The notes under the pieces are model-generated. The model did no database searches and was not told the origin of the DNA. It saw only the letters and a list, made by a program, of their open reading frames with translations. A DNA stretch of 36,106 bases from Lachnospiraceae bacterium UBA7110 (GTDB taxonomy: Bacteria > Bacillota > Clostridia > Lachnospirales > Lachnospiraceae), in the NCBI GenBank assembly GCA_002492295.1, contig DKYC01000109.1, positions 1 through 36,106 on the forward strand. The letters are read 5' to 3'. Numbering within the stretch: the stretch's first letter is position 1; the number at the start of each line of letters is the position of its first letter. Shown here piece by piece: positions 13,457 to 22,624 of the stretch. A program made the translations under genes and the position numbers.

Positions 13457-14311
13457 CTATTTATGCAGTTCTTCAATAAATGCGGCATAATCAAAGTCCG
13501 CATTTTTGTTTGCCTTAAAAATCGTCCCGTAATTCCTGCCTTCCATGATACGGTGAATGACCCGCACATCCGCACCGTTTGCAATGACCATATCCGCACC
13601 GGAATACGTCGCGATTTTAGCCGCCGTAAGCTTCGTTTCCATACCGCCCGTACCGACACTGCTGCCTGTCGTCCCCTTACCCATACGGATAAGTTCGTCT
13701 GTCAGCGCGTCGACGCGGTTAATAAATTTCGCGTCCGCATTCTGTCTTGGGTCATCCGTGTAAAGCCCATTAATATCCGAGAGTAAAATAAGCAAGTCCG
13801 CTCCCGTAAGCGCCGTAACAAGCGCCGATAGCGTATCGTTATCCCCAATTACATCCTCCACCTCAAATGTGGAAGTCGTATCATTTTCATTCACAACCGG
13901 AATTGCCTCCATACGTAATAGCTCGTTAAACGTATTCTGCGCATTTCTCCTGTTTAAATCCGAAACAATCGTGTGGCGCGTCATCAAAATCTGCGCCGCC
14001 TGATGACTGTACTCAGAAAAAATCCTCTGATATGTCGTCATCAGCTTTGCCTGACCGATTGCAGCACACGCCTGCTTCTGCGCAAGCGTAAGCGGCGGCT
14101 TGATGTGGAGCGCGCGCCTCCCGCACCCGATTGCGCCCGATGTCACAAGAATAACATCCTTGCCCTGATTGCGGATATTGCAAAGTTCCCGCACCAGGAT
14201 ATCCATCTTGGTATAATCCAAATCCCCCGTTTCCATATGCTGTAAAGACGAAGAACCAATCTTCACAACAATCCTCTTTTTGTCCTTTAATTTCGCCCGT
14301 AACTCGTCCAC
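13457..14311 (-). CDS. proB: Glutamate 5-kinase without PUA domain
   Basis: ProB phosphorylates L-glutamate with ATP in the first step of proline synthesis. The 284-residue protein shows the amino-acid-kinase fold: IVVKIGSSSL at the N-terminus, VTSGAIGCGRRAL, NENDTTST, LLILLSDINGLYTDDPR and GTGGMETKLTAAKIA. It stops after the kinase domain; the C-terminal PUA domain of the 367-residue E. coli enzyme is absent, as in many clostridial forms. The start is GTG at 14311, with GGAGG eight bases upstream; an in-frame TTG at 14326 overlaps that site. No proA lies next to it in the window. It has its own promoter at 14353. Confidence 0.93.
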   Translation of the reverse strand: MDELRAKLKDKKRIVVKIGSSSLQHMETGDLDYTKMDILVRELCNIRNQGKDVILVTSGAIGCGRRALHIKPPLTLAQKQACAAIGQAKLMTTYQRIFSEYSHQAAQILMTRHTIVSDLNRRNAQNTFNELLRMEAIPVVNENDTTSTFEVEDVIGDNDTLSALVTALTGADLLILLSDINGLYTDDPRQNADAKFINRVDALTDELIRMGKGTTGSSVGTGGMETKLTAAKIATYSGADMVIANGADVRVIHRIMEGRNYGTIFKANKNADFDYAAFIEELHK

Positions 14312-14352
14312 CGTATTTTCCTCCAACGAATATATTTCAAAAGGTCACATAC

Positions 14353-14381
14353 ATTCTAATCCTAATTTATGGAAAAGTCCA
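14353..14381 (-). promoter_or_regulatory. Promoter for proB
   Basis: TGGACT (14376-14381) and TAGAAT (14353-14358) on the minus strand are separated by 17 bases, about 40 bases ahead of the GTG start. Each box has one or two mismatches to the sigma-A consensus. Confidence 0.45.
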
Positions 14382-14395
14382 GCAAAGACCCTGAT

Positions 14396-16027
14396 TTATC
14401 TAAATACCCGATACTGCGATGCAATCTTTTCCGCCACCAGAATTCCGTCCATCGCCGCCGAAGTAATTCCTCCGGCATACCCTGCACCCTCGCCGCACGG
14501 GTAAAGCCCCCGCACCGACGGGCTCTGCAAATCCGCACCGCGGTGTATCCGCACAGGGGACGACGTGCGGCTTTCTATCCCCGCCAAAACAGTATCCGAT
14601 CCCGCATACCCGCAAATCACCCTGTCAAACTGCTCCATCGCCTCAAGGAATGCCGTCTCACACGACGAAGGCAAAAGACCCCGCAGGTTTGTAAACATAT
14701 ACTCCCCCTTTGTGCACGGCTTTACCCCCTCCTCCCGTTCCACGGAAGGTTCGTTTTTCACATAATCCCCGAAATACTGCACCGGAATTTTTCCGTTTCC
14801 AAGCACATACGCCCGCTCCTCCAGCCGCCGCTGGAATTCCACGCCGGAAAGCGCACCGCTGCCCTCGTAATCGTCCGGTGAAACCTGTACGATAATCGCG
14901 CTGTTCGCGTTTTTGCTTCCCCTGTCGGAATAACTCATCCCGTTGATGGCAAGCCGACCCTCCTCGCTCGAAGCATTGACGACATACCCTCCGGGGCACA
15001 TACAAAACGAGTATACGCCGCGTCCTGCGCTTGTCTGCGCCGTAAGCTTATAAGGCGCGGCAGGCAGTTTCGCGCCATGCTCTGCCCCGTACATGCTCTC
15101 ATTTATCAGACGCTGCGAATGCTCCACGCGCATTCCGACCGCAAACGACTTCGCCTCCATTGACACGCCGATTTTATGCAGATACGCAAACGTATCCCGC
15201 GCACTGTGCCCGATTGCAAGCACCACATTCTGCGTTTTTATGACATCCGTGTCATTTACCTGGACGCCTGTCAATGCGCCGTCTGAAATCTCCAAACCAG
15301 TAACCTTTGCCCCAAATCTGACACTTCCGTCATGTTCTAAAATAAAGTCCCGCATATTCGCGACCACGGTTCTTAAAATATCCGTACCGATATGCGGTCT
15401 GCTCTCATATAAAATCTCCGACGGCGCACCGCATTCCACGAAAATCCGGAGCACCTCCCGGTTTCTGCCATCCTTATCCTTTACAAGCGTATTGAGCTTC
15501 CCGTCCGAGAACGTCCCTGCGCCGCCCTCCCCAAACTGCACATTCGAGTCCAAATTAAGCTTCCCGTCCTTCCAAAACGCCTCAACCGCCTTCGTCCTCG
15601 TTTCCACGTCATCACCGCGCTCCAAAAGAATCGGACAATACCCGTGCCTGGCAAGCATATACCCGCAAAACAGTCCCGCCGGTCCCGTCCCAATAATCAC
15701 CGGACGTCCCGCAAGCGCTTCGCTGCCGCTCTCCGGAAATATGTAAGGTTTTGGTGTAAACAATGCAACATTCGCATTCCTGCTCCGTTTGACCGCCTGC
15801 TCCTCCTGCAATTTTCCTTTAAGGCAGACACCAAGCGTATATACATGAAACAGTCTTGGCTTTTTGCGCGCATCAATCGAATGCTTTAATATCATAATCT
15901 CACGGATTTGCGCATCCGGTATTCCCAATACTTTTGCCGTTTTTTTCCGCAGCGCAGCTTCCTCAACCGCAGCCGCTTTTTTATCATCAAAACGCATCTC
16001 AATCTTTAACTGGTTTACTGCTATCAT
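14396..16027 (-). CDS. COG2509-type FAD-dependent dehydrogenase
   Basis: This 543-residue flavoprotein belongs to the uncharacterised FAD-dependent dehydrogenase group COG2509. An N-terminal domain of about 100 residues (MIAVNQLKIE, with HSIDARKKP) precedes the dinucleotide fold VIIGTGPAGLFCGYMLARHG at about 109-128 and its acidic end LLERG. FGEGGAGTFSDGKLNTLVKD follows, and the C-terminus has the typical PCGEGAGYAGGITSAAMDGI flavin-binding end. No signal peptide or membrane segment is seen; a cytoplasmic redox enzyme of unknown substrate is likely. The ATG has a GGAGATGG site. It follows the HI0933-type flavoprotein gene by about 90 bases on the same strand. Confidence 0.85.
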   Translation of the reverse strand: MIAVNQLKIEMRFDDKKAAAVEEAALRKKTAKVLGIPDAQIREIMILKHSIDARKKPRLFHVYTLGVCLKGKLQEEQAVKRSRNANVALFTPKPYIFPESGSEALAGRPVIIGTGPAGLFCGYMLARHGYCPILLERGDDVETRTKAVEAFWKDGKLNLDSNVQFGEGGAGTFSDGKLNTLVKDKDGRNREVLRIFVECGAPSEILYESRPHIGTDILRTVVANMRDFILEHDGSVRFGAKVTGLEISDGALTGVQVNDTDVIKTQNVVLAIGHSARDTFAYLHKIGVSMEAKSFAVGMRVEHSQRLINESMYGAEHGAKLPAAPYKLTAQTSAGRGVYSFCMCPGGYVVNASSEEGRLAINGMSYSDRGSKNANSAIIVQVSPDDYEGSGALSGVEFQRRLEERAYVLGNGKIPVQYFGDYVKNEPSVEREEGVKPCTKGEYMFTNLRGLLPSSCETAFLEAMEQFDRVICGYAGSDTVLAGIESRTSSPVRIHRGADLQSPSVRGLYPCGEGAGYAGGITSAAMDGILVAEKIASQYRVFR

Positions 16028-16116
16028 TTTCCATCTCCATTCCGCTTATCCTTACACTTTGCCAAATGCCACACCTCTATACTGTATCTTTCAGCCATCT
16101 TGACACGGACATACAG

Positions 16117-17370
16117 CTACACGCTCGCCCCCGCGATTGCACCCGTAGCCCACGCCCATTGTAAATTATAACCTCCGCAAATCCCGTCGCAGTCCAAAAG
16201 CTCCCCTATAAGATACACATCCTTACACAGCTTCGACGCAAAACAGTCATCCACCTCGCCAATCGGCACGCCTCCGCTGCACACCTGCGCATTCTCAAAC
16301 GGGTTCGTTCCGACTATCTTCACCCTAAAGTCAAACAGTTCGTAAATGCATCCAAGCACCGCATCTTTCCCCGCCTGCACCACCGTCAAATCCGCGCCCG
16401 TTTTATGCTTCCTGCAAATCATCGATGCAACCTTCTTATGCACCATTCCTGCCAGAAGCGCCTCCACCGTCTTGTAACCAAACGCCGCATCATCCGCATT
16501 TTTTTGCGCGAAACAATCCCTGTCCGTCTCCTGCACATAGGGAAGAAAATCAATCCCCACTTCGCAAGCCTTCCCTGCATCTAAAGCCCTCGCCGCCATA
16601 CGGCTGAACTGGAACACCGGTATTCCCGAAATGCCGTAATCCGTCAATTGCAGCTCCCCTTCCTCGAAGGCAGCCGCCCTGCCCTCTATGTAAAGCGTCA
16701 GTCCCGCCTGCGCCCGCACGCCCGACACAGACTTAAAAAAGCCGCCCGCACACCGAAGCTGTACTAACGCCGGAAGCGGCTTAACCACGCTATGTCCAAG
16801 CGAAGCCGCAAGCAAATACCCCGAACCATCCGAGCCGGATACAGGAGCTGCCTTCCCGCCTGCCGCCAAAATCAGTTTATCATAAGAAAACGTTGCCTGT
16901 CTCTTTTTCCCGTCTTTCCCCTGACAGACAGCCCTCACATTTCGGTCCTGTTTTTGGGGCGCAATACCGCACACCTCACAGCCTGTTCTCACCTGCACGC
17001 CAAGCCGCTCGCACTCGCCCCGCAGCACATCCAGCACCGCCGATGCCTGCTCCGAAACAGGATAAACGCCGCCGTCCTTTTTCTCTTTTGTGTACAGTCC
17101 CATTTTCTCAAAAAACGCCCTCGTATCGTCCGCCCCAAAACGGACAAGCGTGTCATAAATCCTTTGAAGCGACTTTTGATTACTGCTGTAATATTTTCCG
17201 CGAAAATCATTCGTGTTGGTGAGATTACATTTACCGTTCCCAGTCATCAGAATCTTTTTCCCAACCCGGTCCTTATGCTCAAGAATTGTCACCTGCTGAC
17301 CGTTTCGCGCCGCAAATATCGCCGCCGTAAGACCGCTCGCACCGCCGCCCACTACTATCACTTTACGCAT
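16117..17370 (-). CDS. HI0933/YhiN-family flavoprotein (BaiN-like)
   Basis: The 417-residue protein has the GGGASGLTAAIFAARNG dinucleotide motif at 8-24, the family signature MTGNGKCNLTN at 42-52, and a C-terminal GICGGYNLQWAWATGAIAG that binds FAD. These mark the HI0933/YhiN family, often annotated as aminoacetone oxidase-family FAD-binding enzymes. One member, BaiN of Clostridium scindens, reduces bile-acid intermediates, but the family is widespread in bacteria that do not meet bile, so substrate should not be assumed. The start has a GAGGAAAT site. It lies 15 bases after the BofC-domain gene and upstream of the COG2509 flavoprotein gene, all in the same direction. Confidence 0.87.
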   Translation of the reverse strand: MRKVIVVGGGASGLTAAIFAARNGQQVTILEHKDRVGKKILMTGNGKCNLTNTNDFRGKYYSSNQKSLQRIYDTLVRFGADDTRAFFEKMGLYTKEKKDGGVYPVSEQASAVLDVLRGECERLGVQVRTGCEVCGIAPQKQDRNVRAVCQGKDGKKRQATFSYDKLILAAGGKAAPVSGSDGSGYLLAASLGHSVVKPLPALVQLRCAGGFFKSVSGVRAQAGLTLYIEGRAAAFEEGELQLTDYGISGIPVFQFSRMAARALDAGKACEVGIDFLPYVQETDRDCFAQKNADDAAFGYKTVEALLAGMVHKKVASMICRKHKTGADLTVVQAGKDAVLGCIYELFDFRVKIVGTNPFENAQVCSGGVPIGEVDDCFASKLCKDVYLIGELLDCDGICGGYNLQWAWATGAIAGASV

Positions 17371-17385
17371 CCCTATTTCCTCTTT

Positions 17386-18060
17386 CTAGCTGCTGTATGA
17401 CTCCAAAAAATGGTACACCTGAAGCTCCGTATCCATGTATTTTCCTTCCCTGACCTCATTCAGTACATCCGCGGGAAGTGATTTCGGGTCAAGCCCTGTC
17501 CTGAAATACAGTGTTTCCTTATCTTCACGGTAAACCCCGATTTCCCCGTCAACCTCCATAATGTAAAACCCTGATGACTCCTTGGAAGTATCATAGATTC
17601 TCAACACCTTAATCCGGTCCGCCGAAAAAAGCTCCAAATGCTGTGACTTAAATCCCTTTTCCTTATCCTCAAGCGTCATCGTTTGGCTGTCCTGTAATAG
17701 GGCTGCTTCAAGCTGCTCCCTCGTAAGCCCGATATACTTTGCCGGAAGCTTTCCCTCCTCCGTCGATACGGCACCGTCTTTTTTATCAATGTTTTCATAC
17801 ACACAGATGGTATCACAGGTCGTCACCATATTGATACTCTGTGCCTGCAAATCCTGCATATACATTCCATTCTGATTATCCGGCTGGTCCGCCCCCATAC
17901 TCCCTGCGCCCATTCCGCCGCGCTCGGTACTGTCGTTATTTTGTGCATTTTCATTTGGAAAACCGCTCATTGTATGTCGTTTCCACACGAGTACAGCCAC
18001 AAGCACGATAATCATTATACATACAAAAAATAAGCCAATCTTATACCCTTTTTTCATCAT
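17386..18060 (-). CDS. BofC C-terminal-domain membrane-anchored protein
   Basis: A 224-residue protein with one N-terminal transmembrane anchor (about 7-26, IGLFFVCIMIIVLVAVLVW). A low-complexity linker rich in Asn, Gly and Met follows (about 30-70). The rest is a soluble domain resembling the C-terminal part of BofC: LPAKYIGLTREQLEAALL, EKGFKSQHLELFSADRIKVL, and the ending LPADVLNEVREGKYMDTELQ, HFLESYSS. In Bacillus, BofC restrains the SpoIVB protease in the sigma-K checkpoint. Whether this copy has that role or is vegetative is unknown. The domain would be outside the cytoplasm. It lies between a SpoVB-like flippase gene and a flavoprotein gene. Confidence 0.75.
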   Translation of the reverse strand: MMKKGYKIGLFFVCIMIIVLVAVLVWKRHTMSGFPNENAQNNDSTERGGMGAGSMGADQPDNQNGMYMQDLQAQSINMVTTCDTICVYENIDKKDGAVSTEEGKLPAKYIGLTREQLEAALLQDSQTMTLEDKEKGFKSQHLELFSADRIKVLRIYDTSKESSGFYIMEVDGEIGVYREDKETLYFRTGLDPKSLPADVLNEVREGKYMDTELQVYHFLESYSS

Positions 18061-18145
18061 CAGCCTCCATCCAACTCTTAAATATCAGGCGTCTTTGATA
18101 TAGTATCAGCTTATTTTTCAATTTTATTCATTCATGGTGCCACAT

Positions 18146-19786
18146 CTACATCAGCCGCAATCGTTTTGCAATGGAAAGAACGGTTCGTCCTCCGGGCATC
18201 TTTCTCAAATCATGCTCATTGACTCCCTTTAATAAAATCATCACCACAAAATAGACCACCACGCCAATCACAATGCCGAGAAGCACGGTAATCAGATTTC
18301 CCGCAAGCTTTGATAAAAGCATCCCTATCACACCAATCACGATACCCATAATCACCGCTGCTATCGCGGGAACCACAAAGGTTTTCACATACTCCTGCTT
18401 ATATCTTAAATATTTGCGGATGGCAAGCGCATTCAGCACACAGACAATCACCGCAAACAGGATGTTTGCATAAACCAGCGCATTAATCCCCACATCAAGC
18501 TGTAAGGCAAAATACAAAAACGCGATATGGACCACAAGCGCAATCGCCGCATTTCTTACGGGAATCCGCATCCGGTTAATTCCCTGCAGCACACCGTTTG
18601 TCAGCGTTGACATTGTGTAAAACACTACCGATACCGAACCGATATGAAGCATATTCACCGCCATGTCAATCTCCCCACGGTAAAGTGTCGAAATAATCGG
18701 ACGGGCAAGAACCGCAAGCCCTACCGCACTTGGAATCGCCACAAGCATGGTAAAGCGCATTGCCTGGCTTATCCGCTCCTTTGCCTGCCCATACTCCTCC
18801 CTCTGCATCAGTCCCGTAAGCACCGGCACAATCGACGAGCACATCGCGTTTGCAAGCGCAATCGGCACATTCACAAGCACCCTGTACTTTCCGGAGTATA
18901 CCCCCACGTTGTATGCCTTGACATCCGAGAGCCCTTTTTGCACCATCACACTGTTATAAATATTGATATCAAGCACATTGCTGATATTGTAGACCGTCGT
19001 GCTTAAAAGCACCGGCAAAATCGTCAGGAGAATGAGTCTGAAAATCTGTCCGTAGCTATCCGCCTTCTGCCCTGCGCTTTTTACGCGCTGCGCCTTTGTA
19101 CCCTTTCTGTACGCGGAAAAAATGAGCAGTAGGAAAATAAGCCCGATTGCGGAACCAATTACCGGACCAATCGACGCGCCTGCCGCGCCGTACGCCGGGG
19201 CAAAATCCTCATTGTGGTGAAGCACTCCGACTTTTCCGCCATAATCAAACAGAAACGAAGCCCCTACGATACTTCCAATCAGGACAAATATCTGTTCAAG
19301 TATCTGTGAAACCGCCGTCGGCACCATCGTTCCAAGTCCCTGGAAATAGCCCCTGAGCACCCCCATAACGGAAACAATCAAAAGTGCGGGACCCAGTACC
19401 TTAAGCGCCAGCGCACTCATCGGCTCATGCATCGCCGAAGCAAGCGCATCCCCGAATGCCTCGCATACAAAAAACGTAATTCCCCCCGCTGCGACCGCAA
19501 ACATCATCGCGCACCAAAATGCGCGCTCAGCGCTTTTATACTGCCGTCTGCTCATTTTCGCGGAAACCACCTTTGACACGGCAAGCGGCAGGCTGTAACA
19601 GGAGATAATCAGCATCATCGCGTAAACCTCATACGCCACGCCGTAATACCCGTTTCCCTTATCCCCGATAATATGCTCCATCGGAAAGCGTCTTGCAAGC
19701 CCGATAATCCGGGAAATAATCCCTGCCGCCGCAAGGATGCTGCCCTGCATAATAAAATTCGACTTTGTCTTTTTTGTCGTTTTCAT
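18146..19786 (-). CDS. SpoVB/YtgP-type lipid-linked oligosaccharide flippase
   Basis: The 546-residue, roughly 14-helix membrane protein belongs to the MOP exporter superfamily (polysaccharide-biosynthesis branch, SpoVB/YtgP/MurJ-like). The N-terminus MQGSILAAAGIISRIIGLARRFPMEHIIG is the family hallmark, with an arginine-rich first loop and GNGYYGVAYEVY before the second helix. It should flip undecaprenyl-linked precursors across the membrane, either lipid II (MurJ role) or a spore-cortex/surface sugar (SpoVB role); sequence alone does not decide. It follows ybeY by 20 bases, extending the conserved cell-envelope/sporulation block, and ends 85 bases before the BofC-domain gene. Confidence 0.87.
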   Translation of the reverse strand: MKTTKKTKSNFIMQGSILAAAGIISRIIGLARRFPMEHIIGDKGNGYYGVAYEVYAMMLIISCYSLPLAVSKVVSAKMSRRQYKSAERAFWCAMMFAVAAGGITFFVCEAFGDALASAMHEPMSALALKVLGPALLIVSVMGVLRGYFQGLGTMVPTAVSQILEQIFVLIGSIVGASFLFDYGGKVGVLHHNEDFAPAYGAAGASIGPVIGSAIGLIFLLLIFSAYRKGTKAQRVKSAGQKADSYGQIFRLILLTILPVLLSTTVYNISNVLDINIYNSVMVQKGLSDVKAYNVGVYSGKYRVLVNVPIALANAMCSSIVPVLTGLMQREEYGQAKERISQAMRFTMLVAIPSAVGLAVLARPIISTLYRGEIDMAVNMLHIGSVSVVFYTMSTLTNGVLQGINRMRIPVRNAAIALVVHIAFLYFALQLDVGINALVYANILFAVIVCVLNALAIRKYLRYKQEYVKTFVVPAIAAVIMGIVIGVIGMLLSKLAGNLITVLLGIVIGVVVYFVVMILLKGVNEHDLRKMPGGRTVLSIAKRLRLM

Positions 19787-19806
19787 GTATAACCCCCATC
19801 CAGCTG

Positions 19807-20310
19807 TTATGCTTCTCTCGTAATACCAAGTCTTTTTAGGATTTCCTCCTGCTTATCCTCCATCACCGCAGCCTCACCGGGTTCCATATGGTCATACCCA
19901 AGCAAGTGAAGCATACTGTGTGCAATCAAAAATGCATATTCCCGCATAAGGGAATGCCCGTATTCCAAAGCCTGCTCATAAACCTTATCCACGTTTACCA
20001 CAATATCCCCAAGACAAAGCGCCCCGCTCTCGGGATTAAAATAATCCTCTGCCATCTCTTCAATTCCTGAGAAATCGGCAGGCGCCCCATAATCCACATT
20101 CGGAAAAGAAAGCACGTCCGTAGGTCTGTCCATCCCCCGAAATTCCCGATTCATGGCTTGAATGCCCGCACTGTCCGTAAGCAGCACCGCCACCTCCGTC
20201 TCATAAGGGCACTGCTCAAAAATAAGCGCCTCCCCAATGACCCTTCCTGCCACATTCTCCACATCAAACGGAAGCGTCCGATCCATTTCACTCTCTACGT
20301 AAAAAGTCAT
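19807..20310 (-). CDS. ybeY: Endoribonuclease YbeY (16S rRNA maturation)
   Basis: The 167-residue single-metal endoribonuclease takes part in 16S rRNA 3' processing and ribosome quality control. The zinc site HSMLHLLGYDHM is complete (H131, H135, H141), preceded by the family motifs NREFRGMDRPTDVLSFP and GDIVVNVDKV. I start at the ATG at 20310 (MTFYVESEMD), which fits family length; a longer frame to 20373 would overlap the upstream gene by 86 bases. The chosen start still overlaps the PgpH-like gene by 23 bases, suggesting translational coupling. Its only upstream site, GGGAG, is 12 bases away. Confidence 0.93.
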   Translation of the reverse strand: MTFYVESEMDRTLPFDVENVAGRVIGEALIFEQCPYETEVAVLLTDSAGIQAMNREFRGMDRPTDVLSFPNVDYGAPADFSGIEEMAEDYFNPESGALCLGDIVVNVDKVYEQALEYGHSLMREYAFLIAHSMLHLLGYDHMEPGEAAVMEDKQEEILKRLGITREA

Positions 20311-21520
20311 AATACAATTTTTCTCCCGTATATATTTTTTCAAGTCCACCCAAATCCGATAAGGAAATGTCACTGCTATTCAATATCCCGCTGTTGATTT
20401 TCCTGCGCACCACTCCCAGCGCAACCTTCGCATAGTCCGTCTGCGCCTTCTCATCCTCTTTCCCGTCTTCTTTTGCTTTGTCCTTCCCAATCAGATACAT
20501 AATCGCAGACACCACGCAGTCCGCAATATACACTGCCACCGTTTCACGCATTTTCATCGGCTGGGACTTATAATTGTATTCCTGTAAAAGCTGCACTGCC
20601 TTTGGCGGAAATTTATTTTCCTTACAGATTTCCTCAAGCGACTTCCCCTGCGCCTTGCATTCGCTCACGATAATCCGGTGGTAATAACCGCCGTTTTTTG
20701 CCACGTCCACGTCCATATGGAGAAGCCTTGCCGTTTTCTCCGCAAAATACGCCGTATGTATGGCATTATAATAAAGCTGCCTGTCCGCCTCCTTATACTT
20801 TGCAAGCATCTTATATTCCTGGTCATTAATCATTAAATATTTTCCCTTTTCCCTGTCAATTACCGCGGCACAGTAAAACTTTAACACTGCAAGCATAATG
20901 ATAAAGGTGATAAAAACATTAATGACCGCAATGGCAAGCTTGTCCTCCAATACCACGCCGCGGCTCTCAAACACCAGCTTTGCAGCCATTCCCACCGCAT
21001 ACAGAAGCATCGCGGTAAACATCGGTCCGCCCGTTTTATAGTCCTCATCCAGTTTTTCAAACAGCACCGCAAAAATCATCCCCATAAAAAAGTACAGCAG
21101 AAACACAAGGATATCGGCAGACGCTAAATACACGCATATACCCAGCAGCACCGCATACGCTAAAATTCCCGTCACCGTATTGGAAAACAGCGCAAGCGCA
21201 AGCGCAAGGGATGGCACTGCCCATCCTTCCGTCTCCAAAGTCGGAAGCAGGCACGCTACAACCGTCGAAGCTAAAAAAAAGAACACGAAACGCGCGTAAT
21301 GACCGCCGTTATCATAATGCAGCGTTCCAAATACAGACGACTGCACCATCGAAAAAACCACTGCCCCAAGGCAGGCAGCCACTATCAAAAGCAACATAAA
21401 AATATCCCGAAACGACTTTCCATACAGATATGCCGCCGCTCCCACTGACGAAATTCCCAGCACAAACATCAGTGTTACCATAAGTACCTTCTGCCAACGC
21501 GCTTCTTCCTTCTTTTTCAT
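20288..21520 (-). CDS. PgpH-like membrane protein with degenerate HD domain
   Basis: By position between phoH and ybeY and by layout (about eight membrane helices, residues 12-220, then a cytoplasmic domain), this is the YqfF/PgpH cyclic-di-AMP phosphodiesterase orthologue. However, it has 410 residues against roughly 700 and lacks the extracellular N-terminal domain. In the HD domain H255 and H281 remain, but the HD pair reads HR (NGGYYHRI, 276-283). The segment that normally follows is shortened by about 35 residues, the later histidines (SHV and HHGT in relatives, from memory) are replaced by SEC and YNYK, and D334 in ADCVVSAI is kept. It is probably catalytically inactive and might act as a sensor or scaffold (inference). 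Confidence 0.7.
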   Translation of the reverse strand: MKKKEEARWQKVLMVTLMFVLGISSVGAAAYLYGKSFRDIFMLLLIVAACLGAVVFSMVQSSVFGTLHYDNGGHYARFVFFFLASTVVACLLPTLETEGWAVPSLALALALFSNTVTGILAYAVLLGICVYLASADILVFLLYFFMGMIFAVLFEKLDEDYKTGGPMFTAMLLYAVGMAAKLVFESRGVVLEDKLAIAVINVFITFIIMLAVLKFYCAAVIDREKGKYLMINDQEYKMLAKYKEADRQLYYNAIHTAYFAEKTARLLHMDVDVAKNGGYYHRIIVSECKAQGKSLEEICKENKFPPKAVQLLQEYNYKSQPMKMRETVAVYIADCVVSAIMYLIGKDKAKEDGKEDEKAQTDYAKVALGVVRRKINSGILNSSDISLSDLGGLEKIYTGEKLYYDFLRRE

Positions 21521-21535
21521 ACCGTTCCAATCCTT

Positions 21536-22561
21536 CTATTTTGTTCTTAGGCGCACACTGCCGCCTTTTTTACTGTTTGTCCTGCCTGCGGTCCTGCTCT
21601 CATAATCCTCATACGCCTTCACAATCTTTTGCACAAGCGGATGTCTTACCACGTCCCTGCTGGTCAGGGACACAAACGCAATATCATTGATTTTTGCAAA
21701 TACCCGTTGCGCCACGTCAAGCCCTGACTGCGTACCTGCCGCCAAATCCTTTTGTGAAGCATCGCCCGTAATAATAACCTTAGACCCAAACCCGATACGC
21801 GTCAGAAACATCTTCATCTGCGCCGGTGTCGTATTCTGCGCCTCGTCCAAAATAATATAGGCATTGTCTAGCGTCCTTCCCCGCATATACGCAAGCGGAG
21901 CAACCTCAATCAGACCTTTTTCCATATTTTTCTGAAAGCCCTCCGCACCCATAATCTGATACAGTGCATCGTATAGCGGTCTTAAATACGGGTCTACCTT
22001 GCTCTGTAAATCGCCCGGCAGAAACCCAAGTTTTTCCCCTGCCTCAATCGCAGGTCTTGTAAGAATAATACGCTCCACCTCATGGTTTTTGAACGCCGTG
22101 ATTGCCATCGCCATTCCCAGATAAGTCTTTCCCGTTCCTGCAGGTCCAAGTCCGAACACAATCATGTTTTTCCTGATTGCCTCGATATACTGCTTCTGCC
22201 CCACCGTTTTGGGCTTAATCGGCTTTCCCGACATGGTATGGCAGATGCAGTCCGCATCCATCTCCAAAAGCTCCTCCTCCTGCGCGGCATGGGAAAGCTC
22301 CAGACCATACGTTACGCTCTGCTGCTCTATGGTATTTCCACGTTTGGAAAGCTCCGCCAGCTCATTTATCAGCCTTGCCGCCTTGTTGACTGCTGCCTGT
22401 TCCCCGCTAATCCGTACCTCCCCGTTTCTGTCTGTGATAACAACCTTTAGCTCCTCCTCTATCTGTCTGATGTACGCATCGTTATTCCCGAAAATATTGC
22501 GCATATGCTCCGCGTCAATCTGCATCCCCAACTGAAAATTGTCCAACTGTATAACCCCCAT
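21536..22561 (-). CDS. phoH: PhoH-family ATPase
   Basis: This 341-residue PhoH/YbeZ-type P-loop ATPase has a KH-like N-terminal region (about 1-75), Walker A GPAGTGKT at 139-146, Walker B YIILDEAQN and the sensor ITGDASQKDL. Members work with YbeY in RNA metabolism, and the gene order phoH, PgpH-like, ybeY is conserved in Firmicutes. The C-terminal basic tail (RTNSKKGGSVRLRTK) may contact RNA. It ends 15 bases before the PgpH-like gene. The start at 22561 has only a weak GTGGAT site. Confidence 0.94.
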   Translation of the reverse strand: MGVIQLDNFQLGMQIDAEHMRNIFGNNDAYIRQIEEELKVVITDRNGEVRISGEQAAVNKAARLINELAELSKRGNTIEQQSVTYGLELSHAAQEEELLEMDADCICHTMSGKPIKPKTVGQKQYIEAIRKNMIVFGLGPAGTGKTYLGMAMAITAFKNHEVERIILTRPAIEAGEKLGFLPGDLQSKVDPYLRPLYDALYQIMGAEGFQKNMEKGLIEVAPLAYMRGRTLDNAYIILDEAQNTTPAQMKMFLTRIGFGSKVIITGDASQKDLAAGTQSGLDVAQRVFAKINDIAFVSLTSRDVVRHPLVQKIVKAYEDYESRTAGRTNSKKGGSVRLRTK

Positions 22562-22624
22562 TTATCCACGTCACCAGGTTTGCAATCGCACAAACCAGTG
22601 CGTAAAAGATTTATCCCTCACGCT

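Noticed and set aside
13438..13470. Bidirectional terminator between the antiporter and proB
   Set aside because: CTGCA/TGCAG is only a five-base stem without a proper T-run in either direction.
15093..15746. Plus-strand ORF of 217 codons opposite the COG2509 flavoprotein gene
   Set aside because: Antisense shadow of a gene with clear FAD motifs.
18061..18145. Sigma-E-like promoter (GATACTAT) ahead of the BofC-domain gene
   Set aside because: The -10 resemblance is fair, but the -35 element and spacing are not convincing, so it is not listed as a feature.
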